A stretch of DNA of 64,000 bases from NCBI RefSeq assembly GCF_029784155.1, contig NC_073692.1:240765756-240829755 (forward strand). Reading direction: 5' to 3'. Of this stretch, positions 32,127 to 43,443 are shown piece by piece. The notes under the pieces were generated by a model. It was not told the origin of the DNA. It did not search any database and was given only the letters and a program-made list of their open reading frames with translations. Within the stretch, counting starts at the first letter, position 1, and every line of letters starts with the position of its first letter. Both the position numbers and the translations under genes were made by a program. This DNA comes from Uranotaenia lowii (Eukaryota; Arthropoda; Insecta; Diptera; Culicidae).

Positions 32127-35100
32127 TACGGACCCCAACTTTAATTGAATCGAATTTTCGAGTATCTCGATTTGACAAGTGTATTGGGAATGCCTTCTAT
32201 AAACAGGATGAATATGAATTTGATTTTTTATAATCATCGCACCTTTTTGAAGCAATAATTTTGCTTAAAAAAGTCGCTTTTAAGAGAGATTTTTCAGCAC
32301 AAAACCGGTTGTAGTTGAATTCTACTACCCAACTCTGAATTCTGTCTATTTTTCCATTATCGATGTACACAAATACAGAGCACGTTGCCTATTGAAATAT
32401 GTTTGGAATTGGTTTAATTTTCGTAAATATACCCTTTCCAGTTGAAGCTTAGCAAAAAATAACAAATTGGAAAAAAATACAGAGCAAACTTTTGATATTT
32501 CACTTAGTTTGCCAAAGTTAGTACACGGTGTGTTTATAGAAGAAGTTTAAAAGAAAAAATACAGTAACTCTAATTTTTTCAGAAATGGAAAATTTAGCCT
32601 TTTCTGAATCATTTTCAGGAGAAATTAAAATATTTGGTCGGTGAGTCCCCATACGATTTATTTTTTTGAAAATTTGTAGTCCATATTTAGAAATTTTTAT
32701 CTGTAAAATCATTCAAATGTAATAGAATAGTAACTTTTTACATTGAAAATTTATTTATTTATTTTTGTTTAAGTTTTTGTCATTCTGAATCAATATAAAA
32801 TGTACACGTTTGGAGAGGTAAGTCATTTGGATTTTCTGGAAAATTTATTTTTATATGAACATTTTATTTAAAATTTTATTTTTGGAATATCCTTGTTATA
32901 ATTGGTGTTATCCAAATGTAACATGAATTTATATTTATTTGTGTGTATCTTGGAGAACCAATTCTGGTTAAAAAAAATTAGGACACATGAATAAAAACAG
33001 TCCAACACCATTTTATTGGTATTCTATTATTAAAAAATCTTTTCTTTAATTCAAAATTGTTCTTTGAATTTTTTCCACATTATTTGCAGGCTCCGATGCA
33101 TATGGATACGCGCTTTAGGAAACAAATATAAAAATTTTGAGGATAGTTTATGGCATTTTGAATTTTGTTTACCTCACATTAAATTGAAACATATCCGAGC
33201 AGGCCAGTTTTCAATAAAATTTAAAATATAAAATTTAGTTAAAAGCTCAAGTACTTGCACTGAAATCCGTTTATCTTCCGCTACATAACATATATTTTAA
33301 ATCTCTTTTTCTTATATAGAAGGTTAATAAATTTTCTTTAAATCATTTGTACATAATTTTTGCCTAAGAATTAAAGTACTTTTGATATTTTGGAATTCAT
33401 TATAAACAAAACGATGAAAAAAAATTTTTTTCAAGAGAAATTTCAATTTTATTGAAGGTTTAAGACCAGATTTATGCATTTTATTTTATTTTATTTTTTA
33501 TGTTTAAAAGGATTTCTATGGTTTGTTGAATTGAAACCAATGATTATTATAGTTTTTACCATTATAGGTATAAAACTGTAGAAGTTATGATTGTAATTGT
33601 TATACTGTTATATTAATGCTTCATTATGTTATTTTTTATAATAAAGAAGAATTTCAGCGTACAGTAGAACAACTTAAATAAGTAAGGGATGAACAAAATA
33701 TGATGAATGTTACGTGCTGCAGTCTAGCTTGCTATCGATCATTGGCAATTCATTTTGGCCATAATACTGTTGATTTTTGTAAATATAAGATCAACCAAAG
33801 GATTAAAAAGCATTTTTTTGAAAAAAAAATGATTTATCAGAGTTTTAAACGAGATTTTTCCATTAAATAACATTATTTTAAAAAAAAGCTGTAAAATTCA
33901 ATTTTAATTTAAACAAAGGATTCAAAAGATTGCTAAAATAGTGTAGTGGGTTGGAAACCGTTGAAGCAGGATTTTTTGACCTTAGCAGTAATGCTCTTTG
34001 AAAAAAATGGAAGAATCACAGAGTACAGCAGGGTTACGAAAATAGGACTAGAAATCGATAAAAATAAAAAAGTTAAAGGAAATTTAAAGCCTATAATTAT
34101 CATTCTATCAAAAGACAGTAACATGCAAAATTTTAGCTAGATTGAACTGCTGTAGCGATTTGCATTTAGTCTGAAGTGCAAATGGAATTTTTAGACATTT
34201 AAATCAGGAGAAATATAAAAACTAATTTCCAATACAAAATTGTTTTTAACGGATCGTTTACATTTGAATATTGATTTTCTTAATTTATTTAAAGCTTAAA
34301 TTAAGACAAACGTTTCTACTCCAGATCGCATCACGATAAGCGTTATCACAAAAAAATTAAAGCGCTTCCTAGTGTTAACTGATTTTCTTAATCATTGAGC
34401 TTTTTTAAATAAAGTTCCCTTCAGTGTTGCCACAATCACAAAATCTTAAGACAATGAATGAAAATGGATTCATATATGGATTCATATTATTCTAGATAAT
34501 TCTAATAATTCCAGTTAATTTGACCGTCTCAGACTGCTGACAGGATTTGCCAGCCAAAATTTAAATTTTAGGATTAAAAGACACTTTCTGAGCATTTTTT
34601 ACGTTTAAACAGCTCTGTTACTAGTTTAAAAAAAAATTGAAAATTTCTCAAAGTTTTTGATGTTATTGTTGAGTTATCAGTTTAATTCAAAAGTAGTGAA
34701 AGTAAAAATTAAGATAATAAGCATCTCTGAAATTCTATAACACTAGAAATATATTTATTTTTTTAAAGGATTAAAATAGAAAATTTTCAAAAAAATATTT
34801 TGCATGGGGGGTCACCGACAGAATATTTTAATTTTTGGTGAAAATGAACCAGAAAAAGCTCTACTTTCAGCCCATGCAAAAATTAGCGTTACTGTATTTT
34901 TTTTCTTTAAGTCCTTCTACGAAATACACCGTGAGTAAATTTTGATAGATGAACGAAGTTGTTGAAATAGTATTCATAGTTCAAGTTCTGAGGCCACCCA
35001 ACTAGAGTTCGCTTGAAGGCTCTTCATACCAATATGTAATCATAAAAACCCAATCGGAAAACATTGAAAAATGTGTAATGGAATTTACGAATAATGTGTC

Positions 35101-35569
35101 AAATACCGTATAATTGTATGTATTCGTTATTGCTTTTTATTCAGTGACAGCAGCCTTTTTTTGTAAAATTACATGTGGCCCTCAGAACCTAAGGAGCATA
35201 AGTGAAAACATGATTGATTTTGAGTAAATAATGCCAAACGATTCTCCAGATTTTTAAAGTTTTTTTGAATACTGAATGTTCGAAAAATGTATGGATGTAA
35301 TGTAAATGTATTTTTCTCGAAATAAGTTTTTCCACACTTTTAACCCCTTTAAATTTTATCAATTCAAAGAGTTTTTCAGATCTTTATTTGGAAATTGGTA
35401 TGTGTAGACTCAGGTATATTTATAAAAATGATGTATGCATACTAAGAAAAACGTTATTTTTTTAGAACATGACTTTTCCGCACTTCATAATATTTACAAA
35501 TGCTAGTTTATCAATCTCTAAGGCAGGCAAAAATGGTATAAAATTATTCATGAAACTCTACAAAATTGA
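32127..35569. other. Long AT-rich stretch with no recognised feature
   Basis: About 3.4 kb without a credible gene. Open frames are at most 64 codons, with low-complexity Lys/Phe/Ile composition. No inverted or tandem repeat family from elsewhere in the window was recognised here. Confidence 0.45.
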
Positions 35570-36300
35570 ACACAACACTTTCGGTGGCTCAAAGATACTA
35601 GACTAAGTTCTGGTCCAGTGAATTCTGAGATATACAATACTGAATTTAGGTGTTTCTTGGTTCAGATTTCTTCGCGGTCCAAAAAAAAAAAAAAACATCA
35701 CGGTCCCTAATGAGTTAAGGCCGAATAACAATGAAAAGTGAAAGATGGACAATGATGCTGCATAAATAAAGGGGCTAAATCTTTTAACATTATTTATAAA
35801 ATTTTAACTTTAACTAACATTCAATTGCCTAGGCCCTATTCCCCTTTAATTTTTTTTCCTTCAAACTTAACCTTTCGATAGGGTTTCTAGCCTTTTGTCC
35901 TAGACTGGCTTACTCTTGAAAAATGTCCTTATTTTTTTAAATATCATAAATTTACCTCAATATATAACAAAAACTACACCAAAACTATACATTTACTATG
36001 GAAAAAAGTTGAGCTCTTACATAAATCAATCTGCTGCTTCTAAGCGCTTTGATTTCATTAGGAAGTGTTTGCAAGCCTTTGAAAAAATGGATATTTCAAG
36101 ATTTTTAAATAACATTTTTAATTACATTTTAAATTTTCAAAAACAAACCAAAAATTTTCCCCAATTTGAAACTCCACTTATAGGTTTTTAAACGTAGAAG
36201 AAAGTTTTGAGATATTTTAACCTCAGACTTAAATAGTTAGGGGTTAGGGGGGTTATAAAAAATTCAAATCTGATTTTGTTCAGAAAAAAAGTGTTTAAAA
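35570..36300 (+). mobile_element. GTACCGTAAAACG-ended dispersed repeat, middle part (copy B)
   Basis: Co-linear with 57100-57902 and, in reverse, with 62144-63012. Shared blocks include ggtccctaatgagttaaggc, ttttgtcctagactggctta, gatttcattaggaagtgttt and ttgagatattttaacctcag. The 91-codon frame at 35916-36191 is not open in the other copies and is not taken as a gene. Confidence 0.55.
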
Positions 36301-36651
36301 TCAAATTTCCTAATACAAAAAGCATGTGAAATACCAAATTGAAGATTTTCTCACTCGATTTAGCCATTTTTGTTGTTTGAAATATGACAGGTTCTGAAAA
36401 AACAACTGAATCTTAAAAAAACAATTTGTATTCACTTCCGTGTTAGACAGCTATCATCACCCTTTTGTTAGCACCGTAAGTGAAAATCATTCGACGCTAC
36501 ATGTCCAAAAGATTTGATGCAAATTGCCATTGAACACCTCTTTAGAAACAACAAATGATTGATTGTTGAGACTGAAAAATTATTCGTTTATTATCGAGAT
36601 AAACGAGATAAAATGTCAATCAACTTTTCGAACTAAACGGTACTAATCATA
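36301..36651. other. Unassigned AT-rich spacer
   Basis: Nothing recognised between the dispersed repeat and the mariner element. Confidence 0.35.
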
Positions 36652-37789
36652 AAGGGTGTCCACGATGAAATTGCCACACAAAAAATTGATTCGCAAAATT
36701 CGAGTTTTCATACGATTGCCATCAAATTTTCAGGGATTGAAAATAACTATAAAACTTCATATTACCATTTTACTCGTATTTGATTTACAGTCCATACGCA
36801 AATGTCCGCACCTTGGCCTTAACCACGGCCATAAGATTCTGCACAACCTGTGAATCAACCGTTTTTTTTTTTGCATGTAAACCCATACTTTCTTCAGTTC
36901 CTCGACTGTCTTCACTACTTTAGGTCTTTAAGAAGGTGCCCAGTACTGCTCGAAGGAACGGAGCTCCGAAGTGTTGGAAGGGTGGAACATTTTCCGCACG
37001 AAATTGACCTTATTGTCCGCATACAGCACGTCCTTGGAGTAGTGGCATGAGGCCAAATCCGGCCAGAAGATTATTGGGACGTTGTGGGCCTTCAGGAGAG
37101 GAGCGGCTGCTCTTAGGGTACTCTTAGATGTTCACCTGCCCGTTCATCTTTTCCTGGGTCACGAAAGGTGCACCGCACGTGCAGGTCTTCTTGGCCGTGA
37201 AAAACAGTTTGCCGGGGTTCTGTTTGAAGTCGGCCTTCACATATGTTTCGTCGTCCATGATGCAGCATTCAGCTTTCGTCAGCATGTTGAGGTACAACTT
37301 CCTGGCACGGGTTTTGGCAGACTTGTTCTGCTTTTCGTTGCGATTAGGGGCCTTTTGTACTTTGAACGTTCGAAAATCAGCCTTATTTTCGACCTTCTGG
37401 ACGAAACTTCGGCTTAGATGCAGCTTCTTAGCCACATCCTGAACAGAGGCGTTCGGGTTTCGTTTGAAGGTCCCAACTACGCAGTTGTGATTTTCGGTGT
37501 TGTACGGAATACTTTTTCCTTCACTTCTGAGAACCGCTTAATAACTGGAATGGAATGGATGGAACTATGCGAGAGATTCTTGTTCTCGTGATGAATTCGC
37601 AAGATTTTATCATACACGAGCTGTTCTTTCGGCTCCATTTCCTCGAGTTTTGATTACAGGACTTTAAAACTTGCAGGATGTAAGCAATGCACCATGAACT
37701 AAATCCACCCAAATTTTCATTAAATTCAGCCCATCAGTTAAAAAGTTAGAGGAATTTCATAGTTTGACAATTTAATCGTGGACACCTTT
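36652..37789 (-). mobile_element. Mariner element with both ends, copy 2
   Basis: The left end aagggtgtccacgatgaaat and the right end (reverse complement aaaggtgtccacgattaaat) form inverted repeats of about 27 bp, and TA flanks both sides (36650-36651 and 37790-37791). It is about 1.14 kb, slightly short for the family because of an internal deletion in the transposase. Confidence 0.88.
36790..37638 (-). pseudogene. Mariner-family transposase relic, copy 2
   Basis: Starts at the minus-strand ATG at 37636-37638 (MEPKEQLVYDKILRIHHENK) and changes frame several times. The clearest frame (37124-37435) has a helix-turn-helix-like KKLHLSRSFVQKV and the first catalytic aspartate in IMDDETYVKADF. 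It then jumps from FFTAKK to TCTCGAPFVT, losing ~27 codons. Downstream, in another frame, IIFWPDLASCHYSKDV supplies the second aspartate and SELRSFEQYW the glutamate, 35 residues apart here, close to the 37 expected for the DD37E clade. KTVEELKKVW and VKAKVRTFAYGL form the C-terminus. It cannot make active enzyme. Confidence 0.85.
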
Positions 37790-37791
37790 TA

Positions 37792-39690
37792 TTACTTGAC
37801 GAATGGACAAGATCTGACACAATTTTTTAAAATAGTTCGTGGTCTTCTGATTTTTAACATTATTTTGTCTTATGCCTATCTGATAGGGATCAGATAGGCA
37901 AAGGACAAAAGCCAGCTCGATAAATCTTAAAATACAAAATATAAGATTTCCAAAGTTGAACAAGAAATTTAAAATAATATACTCACGCAAAACAAGACCT
38001 AGTTTCCTTAATATGAATTCTTCGTCTAATTTTCATTAGACGATCCTTCTATGCTCTTTACATCGTCGGTCGGTCCGCAGAAAAAACGAACTTCCGCGAT
38101 CTATGCCTCCAATGCTGCTTGCCATCTTGACAGCGTCAGTACCCGGAAATCTGCACTTGCAGCTCTTACCATAGCATCCGGATCGTTTACTGTTTCTTGA
38201 AGATTCTTGAAGAGCTCCAGCAAACTCCGTATATCGTCAAATCCAGAAAAATTGAGCTTCCGGTATCTCCGGCTTCACCACTGCCATAACACAATTAGTG
38301 TGAGCTAAAAAAAAGTCTAAAAATCAACTACAAAAAGTGGCATCAGTGAAGGATGGACATGACAACGCAAACATCATAGGTTAATTCAAAATAAACATAT
38401 ATTAATTTCTGGAAATGAATTTCAAAAAGCGACGCCACTGCCGATATTGCCTGATCTTGTTACTCTCCAAAGGATCGACACGCTTGAAATGGTCCGGCTA
38501 ACCAACGACGACGTCGAAAAAGACGCACCGGTCCAAACAAGCGGAATTTCGTTAAATTCCCCTGGACCGCGCTGCGATTTCAAATCCTCAGCCTCACGCG
38601 GAGGAGTTGTCAAGGTTAGGCCAAATGAATTTACGGCCTTGTTCCCCCTGCTATATTCTCACTTCCACCACCGCGAAGCCTTTTGACGTCGACCTAGCTC
38701 TGGCGTCCCTTAATTTCCTGCGGATTGCAGCAAGCAGCAGCTAAAGCAGTGGTCTTTTATTTTATTTCTCAACTGGAACGCCACCGCCGATATTGGGGCG
38801 CCAGTTTTTGGATGGCGGAAAAAGCCTCTGCCTCAGTTTCATCCGATGATGGCCACGCCACAACTTGGTTTGGTCTCCGGTGAATAGCATGAATAATTCA
38901 GACAGGAATTGAGTTTCAGCGGCCGACCTCATCAGAGAGAGCCCTTAGCCAGTCAGCGGCGTCGTCGTCCGAAAACGGAGGGGGTAAACGGGTATTCGTT
39001 TGCCGAGTGATGAAATCATAATTTTTAATATTTTCGCGCAAAATTTAGCACCAAATTGTGCACCGAGGGGTTTTTGGACATTCGGGATTGACAGGCGTGG
39101 GAAGGGTGAAGATTTGGGCTGTCATTGTTCACTTTTTGATTTAGCTAGAAAATAATGAGGCTAGCGGAGGTAGACAGTTGAGGGACCTGTTGCTGTTTTT
39201 CCTGCCCCCACGCTCTGAAGAGGGCAAAAGGTCGCGGATAGAGCATTTCTCGTTTAAGAGCTCCCATTAAATATTAATTGCATCAACAGCCTCGTAAATC
39301 TTGAATTAGGCGATAGGCGATATAATCTGAAGGTAAGCGCATGTTTTCCAGGAAAAATGTAAATTTTAAATAAACTTCCTCCACGGAATTAGGGATCAAA
39401 TTGTTGCTAATAGGTGCACAGACAGCTTTTTATTAGCTTAAGTAAAGGCGTTTTCTTTGAATCCGATGTTCTTCACTTTCCATTGGTAATGTCCGTGACG
39501 TGTTGTATGTATAAAGACCTGTTTAACTTAGCAGATAGATAACCATTTTATGTAAAAATACTAGAATATGTTATTATTTTTAATTATTTTCCTTTGCGAG
39601 TGAAAGACTTGGTAATGAAAAAAAAAAGACACGACAAAGATTACAAAACCAATGAATTTTTCGACAACCTAAATTCATTTTCGAAGTTAT
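37792..39690. other. Unassigned region with a possible degraded gag-like segment
   Basis: At about 38130-38275 the minus strand has about 50 open codons reading FSGFDDIRSLLELFKNLQET and then MVRAASADFRVLTLSRW, a helix-rich peptide in the style of a retroelement Gag; no ATG or partner domain is attached. Sequences around 38430 and 38780 share cgccac(t/c)gccgatattg. The region 38000-39260 is GC-richer than its flanks. I could not assign an element. Confidence 0.3.
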
Positions 39691-40394
39691 TGTAATTTTT
39701 GTCAGTTTTTGTAATTTTTTGTAATTATTGTAATTTTTGTCATTTTTGTCATTTTTGTCATTTTTGTCATTTTTGTCATTTTTGTCATTTTTGTCATTTT
39801 TGTCATTTTTGTGATTTTTGTGATTTTTGTGATTTTTGTGATTTTTGTTATTTTTTTTTCATTTCTGTCATTTTTGTCATTTTTGTCATTTTTGTCATTT
39901 TTGTCATTTTTGTCATTTTTGTCATTTTTGTCATTTTTGTCATTTTTGTCATTTTTGTCATTTTTGTCATTTTTGTCATTTTTGTCATTTTTGTCATTTT
40001 TGTCATTTTTGTCATTTTTGTCATTTTTGTCATTTTTGTCATTTTTGTCATTTTTGTCATTTTTGTCATTTTTGTCATTTTTGTCATTTTTGTCATTTTT
40101 GTCATTTTTGTCATTTTTGTCATTTTTGTCATTTTTGTCATTTTTGTCATTTTTGTCATTTTTGTCATTTTTGTCATTTTTGTCATTTTTGTCATTTTTG
40201 TCATTTTTGTCATTTTTGTCATTTTTGTCATTTTTGTCATTTTTGTCATTTTTGTCATTTTTGTCATTTTTGTCATTTTTGTCATTTTTGTCATTTTTGT
40301 CATTTTTGTTATTTTTGTTATTTTTGTCATTTTTGTCATTTTTGTCATTTTTGTCATTTTTGTCATTTTTGTCATTTTTGACATTTTTTTTCAA
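39691..40394. repeat. 9-bp satellite array 1, unit CATTTTTGT
   Basis: About 70 head-to-tail copies of gtcattttt, nearly perfect, from 39739 to about 40387, with a lead-in of gtaattttt units and four gtgattttt variants at 39811-39846. Because the unit is a multiple of three, several frames are open for 180-244 codons; these are artefacts of the repeat. Confidence 0.97.
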
Positions 40395-40483
40395 TTAGGC
40401 ATTTTTTACATTTTGTCGTTTTTTTCAATTTGACATCTTTGATATTTTTGAAACTTTAGACAGTTTGAAATTTTTTTCATTTC
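40395..40483. repeat. Degenerate junction between the two 9-bp arrays
   Basis: T-rich sequence with decayed units (ggcattttttacattttgtc, gacatctttgatatttttga). It separates two otherwise well-homogenised arrays. Confidence 0.7.
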
Positions 40484-42098
40484 GGACATTTTTGACATTT
40501 TTGATGATTTTGAATCTTTTGACATTTTTGACATTTTTGGATTTTTTGACATTTTTGACATTTTTGACATTTTTAACATTTTTGACATTTTTGACATTTT
40601 TGACATTTGTGACATTTGTGACATTTTTGGCATTTTTGACATTTTTGACGATTTTGACATTTTCTAAATTTTTGACATTTTTGACATTTTTGACATTTTT
40701 GACATTTTTGACATTTTTGACATTTTTGACATTTTTGACATTTTTGACATTTTTGATATTTTTGACATTTTTGACATTTTTGACATTTTTGACATTTTTG
40801 ACATTTTTGACATTTTTGACATTTTTGACATTTTTGACATTTTTGACATTTTTGACATTTTTGACATTTTTGACATTTTTGACATTTTTGACATTTTTGA
40901 CATTTTTGACATTTTTGACATTTTTGACATTTTTGACATTTTTGACATTTTTGACATTTTTGACATTTTTGACATTTTTGACATTTTTGACATTTTTGAC
41001 ATTTTTGATATTTTTGATATTTTTGTCATTTTTGACATTTTTGACATTTTTGACATTTTTGACATTTTTGACATTTTTGACATTTTTGACATTTTTGACA
41101 TTTTTGACATTTTTGACATTTTTGACATTTTTGACATTTTTGACATTTTTGACATTTTTGACATTTTTGACATTTTTGACATTTTTGACATTTTTGACAT
41201 TTTTGACATTTTTGACATTTTTGACATTTTTGACATTTTTGACATTTTTGACATTTTTGACATTTTTGAAATTTTTGACATTTTTGACATTTTTGATATT
41301 TTTGATATTTTTGTCATTTTTGACATTTTTGACATTTTTGACATTTTTGACATTTTTGACATTTTTGACATTTTTGACATTTTTGACATTTTTGACATTT
41401 TTGACATTTTTGACATTTTTGACATTTTTGACATTTTTGACATTTTTGACATTTTTGTCATTTTTGTCATTTTTGACATTTTTGACATTTTTGACATTTT
41501 TGACATTTTTGACATTTTTGACATTTTTGACATTTCTGACATTTTTAACATTTTTGACATTTTTGACATTTTGGACAGTTTTGATATTTTTGACATATTT
41601 GACATTTTTGGCATTTTTGATATTTTTGACATTTTTGACATTTTTGGCATTTTTGACATTTTTTTATTTTTAACATTTTTGACATGTTTGTTTTTTTTTG
41701 TTATTTTGGACATTTTTGACATTTTTGAAATTTTTGACATTTTTGACATTTTTGACATTTTTGACATTTTTGACATTTTTGACATTTCTGACATTTTTAA
41801 CATTTTTGACATTTTTGACATTTTTGACATTTTTGACATTTTGGACAGTTTTGATATTTTTGACATATTTGACATTTTTGGCATTTTTGATATTTTTGAC
41901 ATTTTTGACATTTTTGGCATTTTTGACATTTTTTTTTATTTTTCACATTTTTGACATGTTTGTTTTTTTTGTTATTTTGGACATTTTTGACATTTTTGAA
42001 ATTTTTGACATTTTTGACATTTGTGACATTTTTGACATTTTTGACATTTTTGATATTTTTTTTAAATTTTTGACACTTTTGACATTTGTGACATGTGC
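40484..42098. repeat. 9-bp satellite array 2, unit CATTTTTGA
   Basis: About 175 copies of gacattttt, differing from array 1 by one base per unit. A variant cluster (gatatttttgatatttttgt) occurs at 41007 and again at 41295, exactly 288 bp or 32 units apart. From 41531 a compound block with catttctgac, ggacagttttgatat, ggcatttttgatat and gttattttgg variants is duplicated at about 250-270 bp spacing. Open frames of up to 421 codons are artefacts. Confidence 0.97.
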
Positions 42099-42633
42099 AA
42101 TATGAAAAATCAGTAGCAAAAAAGTTATTTAAAAAAAAGGAAGTTTTGGTTTTTTTTTAAATTATCATAACTTTGAAGCGATTATTGATACAGTAATGAC
42201 TTCTCTGACTAAGTTATTAAAATTGGTACATGCTAAAAACTTTTCTTAGACAATATAGCTCTAAAACGGATATAACAAAAGTTAGTTTTTCTAACTCACT
42301 GCTAGGTGGATTAATCAATTTTTCAAAAAACTGATTTTATAGCCCTTGTATTGTAGGTCATTTGTCTCGAAGACACTATAGGTCTAAAACGCATAGTTTC
42401 GGCAGAAAATTTTACCCCAGTGTGCGGCGGCTCGCCGAAGAAAGTCAATTAATGAATCACTAGCATTAAATTTCAAAATGCGGCTCTGATTGGCTCAACT
42501 GTTCGCTTTATATTTTGATAGTTCCTTACCCGGAATTTAATTTATGGTTAAAAGGATTTTTTTTACGTTGAACACACTTAAAGTTCATCCATCTCTCGAT
42601 TTATTATCGTTAACCTCCAGATATTGCTTTATG
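42099..42633. other. Unassigned sequence
   Basis: AT-rich spacer between the satellite and the BEL-2 element; nothing recognised. Confidence 0.4.
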
Positions 42634-42638
42634 AAGAG

Positions 42639-42972
42639 TGTTCGGGCGGTGAACAAAGTGCGGGTGGACTGTATAAAATTGGAGTAGCGTGGGCGTCGGA
42701 TGATCGGATCGGAAAATTCTTCAGGCGGATGCGGGTCGAATTGTTTTTGGTTTCCTTTTAACGGGAAGGACGGTTCCACTTTGGACTAAATAAAACTGGT
42801 AATCTAACTCAAACAACTTAACTTTATTAATAAGAGAAACACGAGATTTCGATGTTGGTCGTATGCAATTTTTTTCTAACTGACCGTTATTTTTCACTAT
42901 TGTTGCCAGTATTTTTCAACGGTCATTTTTTGTCGACTACTTCCGTGCTGGCAGATTGACAGAAACGGAACA
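42639..42972 (-). repeat. BEL-2 3' LTR (left on the plus strand)
   Basis: 334 bp. In element orientation it starts tgttccgtttctgtcaatct and ends ccgcccgaaca. It contains ttaataaag, a polyadenylation-type signal. The end of the polyprotein frame reaches about 35 bp into it. Confidence 0.92.
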
Positions 42973-43416
42973 TATTGCGGCCGGGGTTGGTGACTTGTTG
43001 TCCTCTATTGGTAGGAGCGATATCTTGGTGATAGCACGACGATATGTTGAACCTTCGCTAAAGACATCTACGGCGCGAACCAAATTATCATCGCCAGGGA
43101 ACACAGCTGTGATGCGGCCAAGTTTCCATACGAGGGGGGTTCGGTTGTTTTCATGGAGGATAACGATCATGCCAGGTTTGATGTTATCTTGCACGGATGT
43201 GTTCTTCTTCCGCACCTGAAGAGATGACAGATAGTCCCTGGACCAAGCTCTCCAAAAATGCTCACGCATAAGCTGAACATGTTGCCACCTATTTAATCGT
43301 CCTATTTTCTCATCGCTATAGGTAGGGCCTGATGGTGCCGTCAATGGTCGACCGATAAGAAAATGGGCTGGCGAAATTACCTCCGGATCAGCAGGATCGT
43401 TGGAAACCGCATACAA
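42937..43416 (-). CDS. pol: BEL-2 Pol C-terminal tail (DUF5641-type)
   Basis: This is the last part of the polyprotein frame, in the same frame as the upstream Pol segment but separated from it by an in-frame TAG at 43444-43446. It reads AVSNDPADPEVISPAHFLIG, then RWQHVQLMREHFWRAWSRDY, then GMIVILHENNRTPLVWKLG and a C-terminal stretch with VDVFSEGSTYRRAITKISLL. These are features of the DUF5641 domain that follows integrase in BEL/Pao elements, of uncertain role, perhaps in chromatin or target binding. The stop at 42937-42939 lies inside the LTR. It would be made only if the upstream TAG is read through. Confidence 0.85.
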   Translation of the reverse strand: MYAVSNDPADPEVISPAHFLIGRPLTAPSGPTYSDEKIGRLNRWQHVQLMREHFWRAWSRDYLSSLQVRKKNTSVQDNIKPGMIVILHENNRTPLVWKLGRITAVFPGDDNLVRAVDVFSEGSTYRRAITKISLLPIEDNKSPTPAAICSVSVNLPARK

Positions 43417-43443
43417 GGGCCTAGAGTTGAGGATGGCTTCGAT

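Noticed and set aside
38770..38830. A gypsy-type primer site (tggcgcccc on the minus strand)
   Set aside because: There is a nine-base match only, with no LTR pair, purine tract or gag-pol around it.
39699..41954. Long open frames (up to 421 codons) encoding repeats such as FLT, VIF, MSK or HFC
   Set aside because: They arise because a stop-free 9-bp unit keeps several frames open on both strands. No start context, conservation logic or non-repeat sequence supports a protein.
39691..42098. CRISPR-like array
   Set aside because: The repeats are directly tandem with no unique spacers and no cas genes, and the window is eukaryotic.
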